Positions 6,134 to 6,409 of a DNA stretch of 6,409 nt are shown here, piece after piece. Source of the stretch: Endomicrobium sp. (GTDB taxonomy: Bacteria; Elusimicrobiota; Endomicrobiia; Endomicrobiales; Endomicrobiaceae); assembly GCA_031264425.1 (NCBI GenBank), contig JAISDY010000093.1, positions 1 through 6,409 on the forward strand, written 5' to 3'. Below the pieces are notes generated by a model, which did not search any database, was not told where the DNA came from, and was given only the letters and a program-made list of their open reading frames with translations. Each line of letters starts with the position of its first letter. The stretch's first letter is position 1. Made by a program: the position numbers and the translations under genes.

Positions 6134-6409
6134 CTGCAAACATCTTTAAAGCCTTGTTAGCCACTCCTTCGGGCGTAAGACCGTATTTCTTTCTTAGCAC
6201 TTTTACGTTTCCATGCTCTACAAATTTGTCTGGAAGCCCTATGCATTCAACTTCGGCTTCCGTGCCAAATAACGCATTCTTTACGCTTTCGCCAAAACCG
6301 CCGATTAAAGAATTTTCTTCAACCGTAACAAATTTCTTAGTTTTTGAAAGCGTCTCTTTTATTATGTCAACGTCCAAAGGTTTTAAAAACCTCATATTTA
6401 TTACAGAGG
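6120..6409 (-). CDS. dxs: 1-deoxy-D-xylulose-5-phosphate synthase, C-terminal part (5' end outside window)
   Basis: The minus-strand frame is open from the right edge to a TAA at 6122-6120, showing the last 95 full codons. They match the C-terminal transketolase domain of Dxs: SVINMRFLKPLD, VTVEEN, IGGFGESV, IGLPDKFVEHG and YGLTPEGV, in the usual order and ending where the family ends. Dxs joins pyruvate and glyceraldehyde 3-phosphate, using thiamine diphosphate, in the first step of the MEP pathway to isopentenyl diphosphate. The catalytic N-terminal and central domains lie outside the window. The ATG at 6395 is an internal Met, since the frame stays open upstream and the residues before it (SVIN) fit the family. 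The 3' end overlaps tlyA, a common neighbour of dxs in bacteria. Confidence 0.93.
   Translation of the reverse strand, partial: SVINMRFLKPLDVDIIKETLSKTKKFVTVEENSLIGGFGESVKNALFGTEAEVECIGLPDKFVEHGNVKVLRKKYGLTPEGVANKALKMFADGKN

Noticed and set aside
6393..6395. ATG at 6395 as the start of a separate small gene
   Set aside because: The frame remains open to the window edge, and the residues on both sides match the Dxs C-terminal domain, so it is an internal Met of a truncated gene.

Overview
The window is an AT-rich bacterial segment read entirely from the minus strand. From right to left it holds the 3' end of dxs, then tlyA, leuS, an lptE-like lipoprotein gene, a small FtsB/DivIC-like gene and the first 664 codons of a large autotransporter gene that runs off the left edge. 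The LptE-type lipoprotein and the type V autotransporter show a diderm, Gram-negative cell that probably makes lipopolysaccharide. Base composition, gene order and the Pmp-like autotransporter would fit an Elusimicrobiota (Endomicrobium-like) genome. That assignment is inference, and no marker gene in the window settles it.

Layout, minus strand: dxs C-terminal domain (6120 to beyond 6409); tlyA (5399-6133, overlapping dxs by 14 bp); leuS (2949-5387, 11 bp after tlyA, GTG start, strong Shine-Dalgarno); lptE (2354-2935, 13 bp after leuS, GTG start, strong Shine-Dalgarno); ftsB/divIC-like (2065-2328, 25 bp after lptE); a 70-bp gap with a sigma-70-like promoter; and the autotransporter (1994 to before 1). 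The first five genes are packed as one operon, with no terminator or clear promoter between them. They combine isoprenoid precursor synthesis (Dxs), ribosomal RNA 2'-O-methylation (TlyA), leucyl-tRNA synthesis (LeuS), LPS insertion into the outer membrane (LptE) and probably divisome assembly (FtsB-like).

The autotransporter is the accessory part of the window. It has a signal peptide, a predicted beta-helical passenger with alternating GGA[A/V/I] and FxxN motifs like those of chlamydial polymorphic membrane proteins, a PATR-like motif, and the first third or so of a C-terminal autotransporter barrel. No RNA genes, CRISPR arrays, insertion sequences or attachment sites were seen. No wholly new system is evident; the Pmp-like adhesin is the most interesting item.
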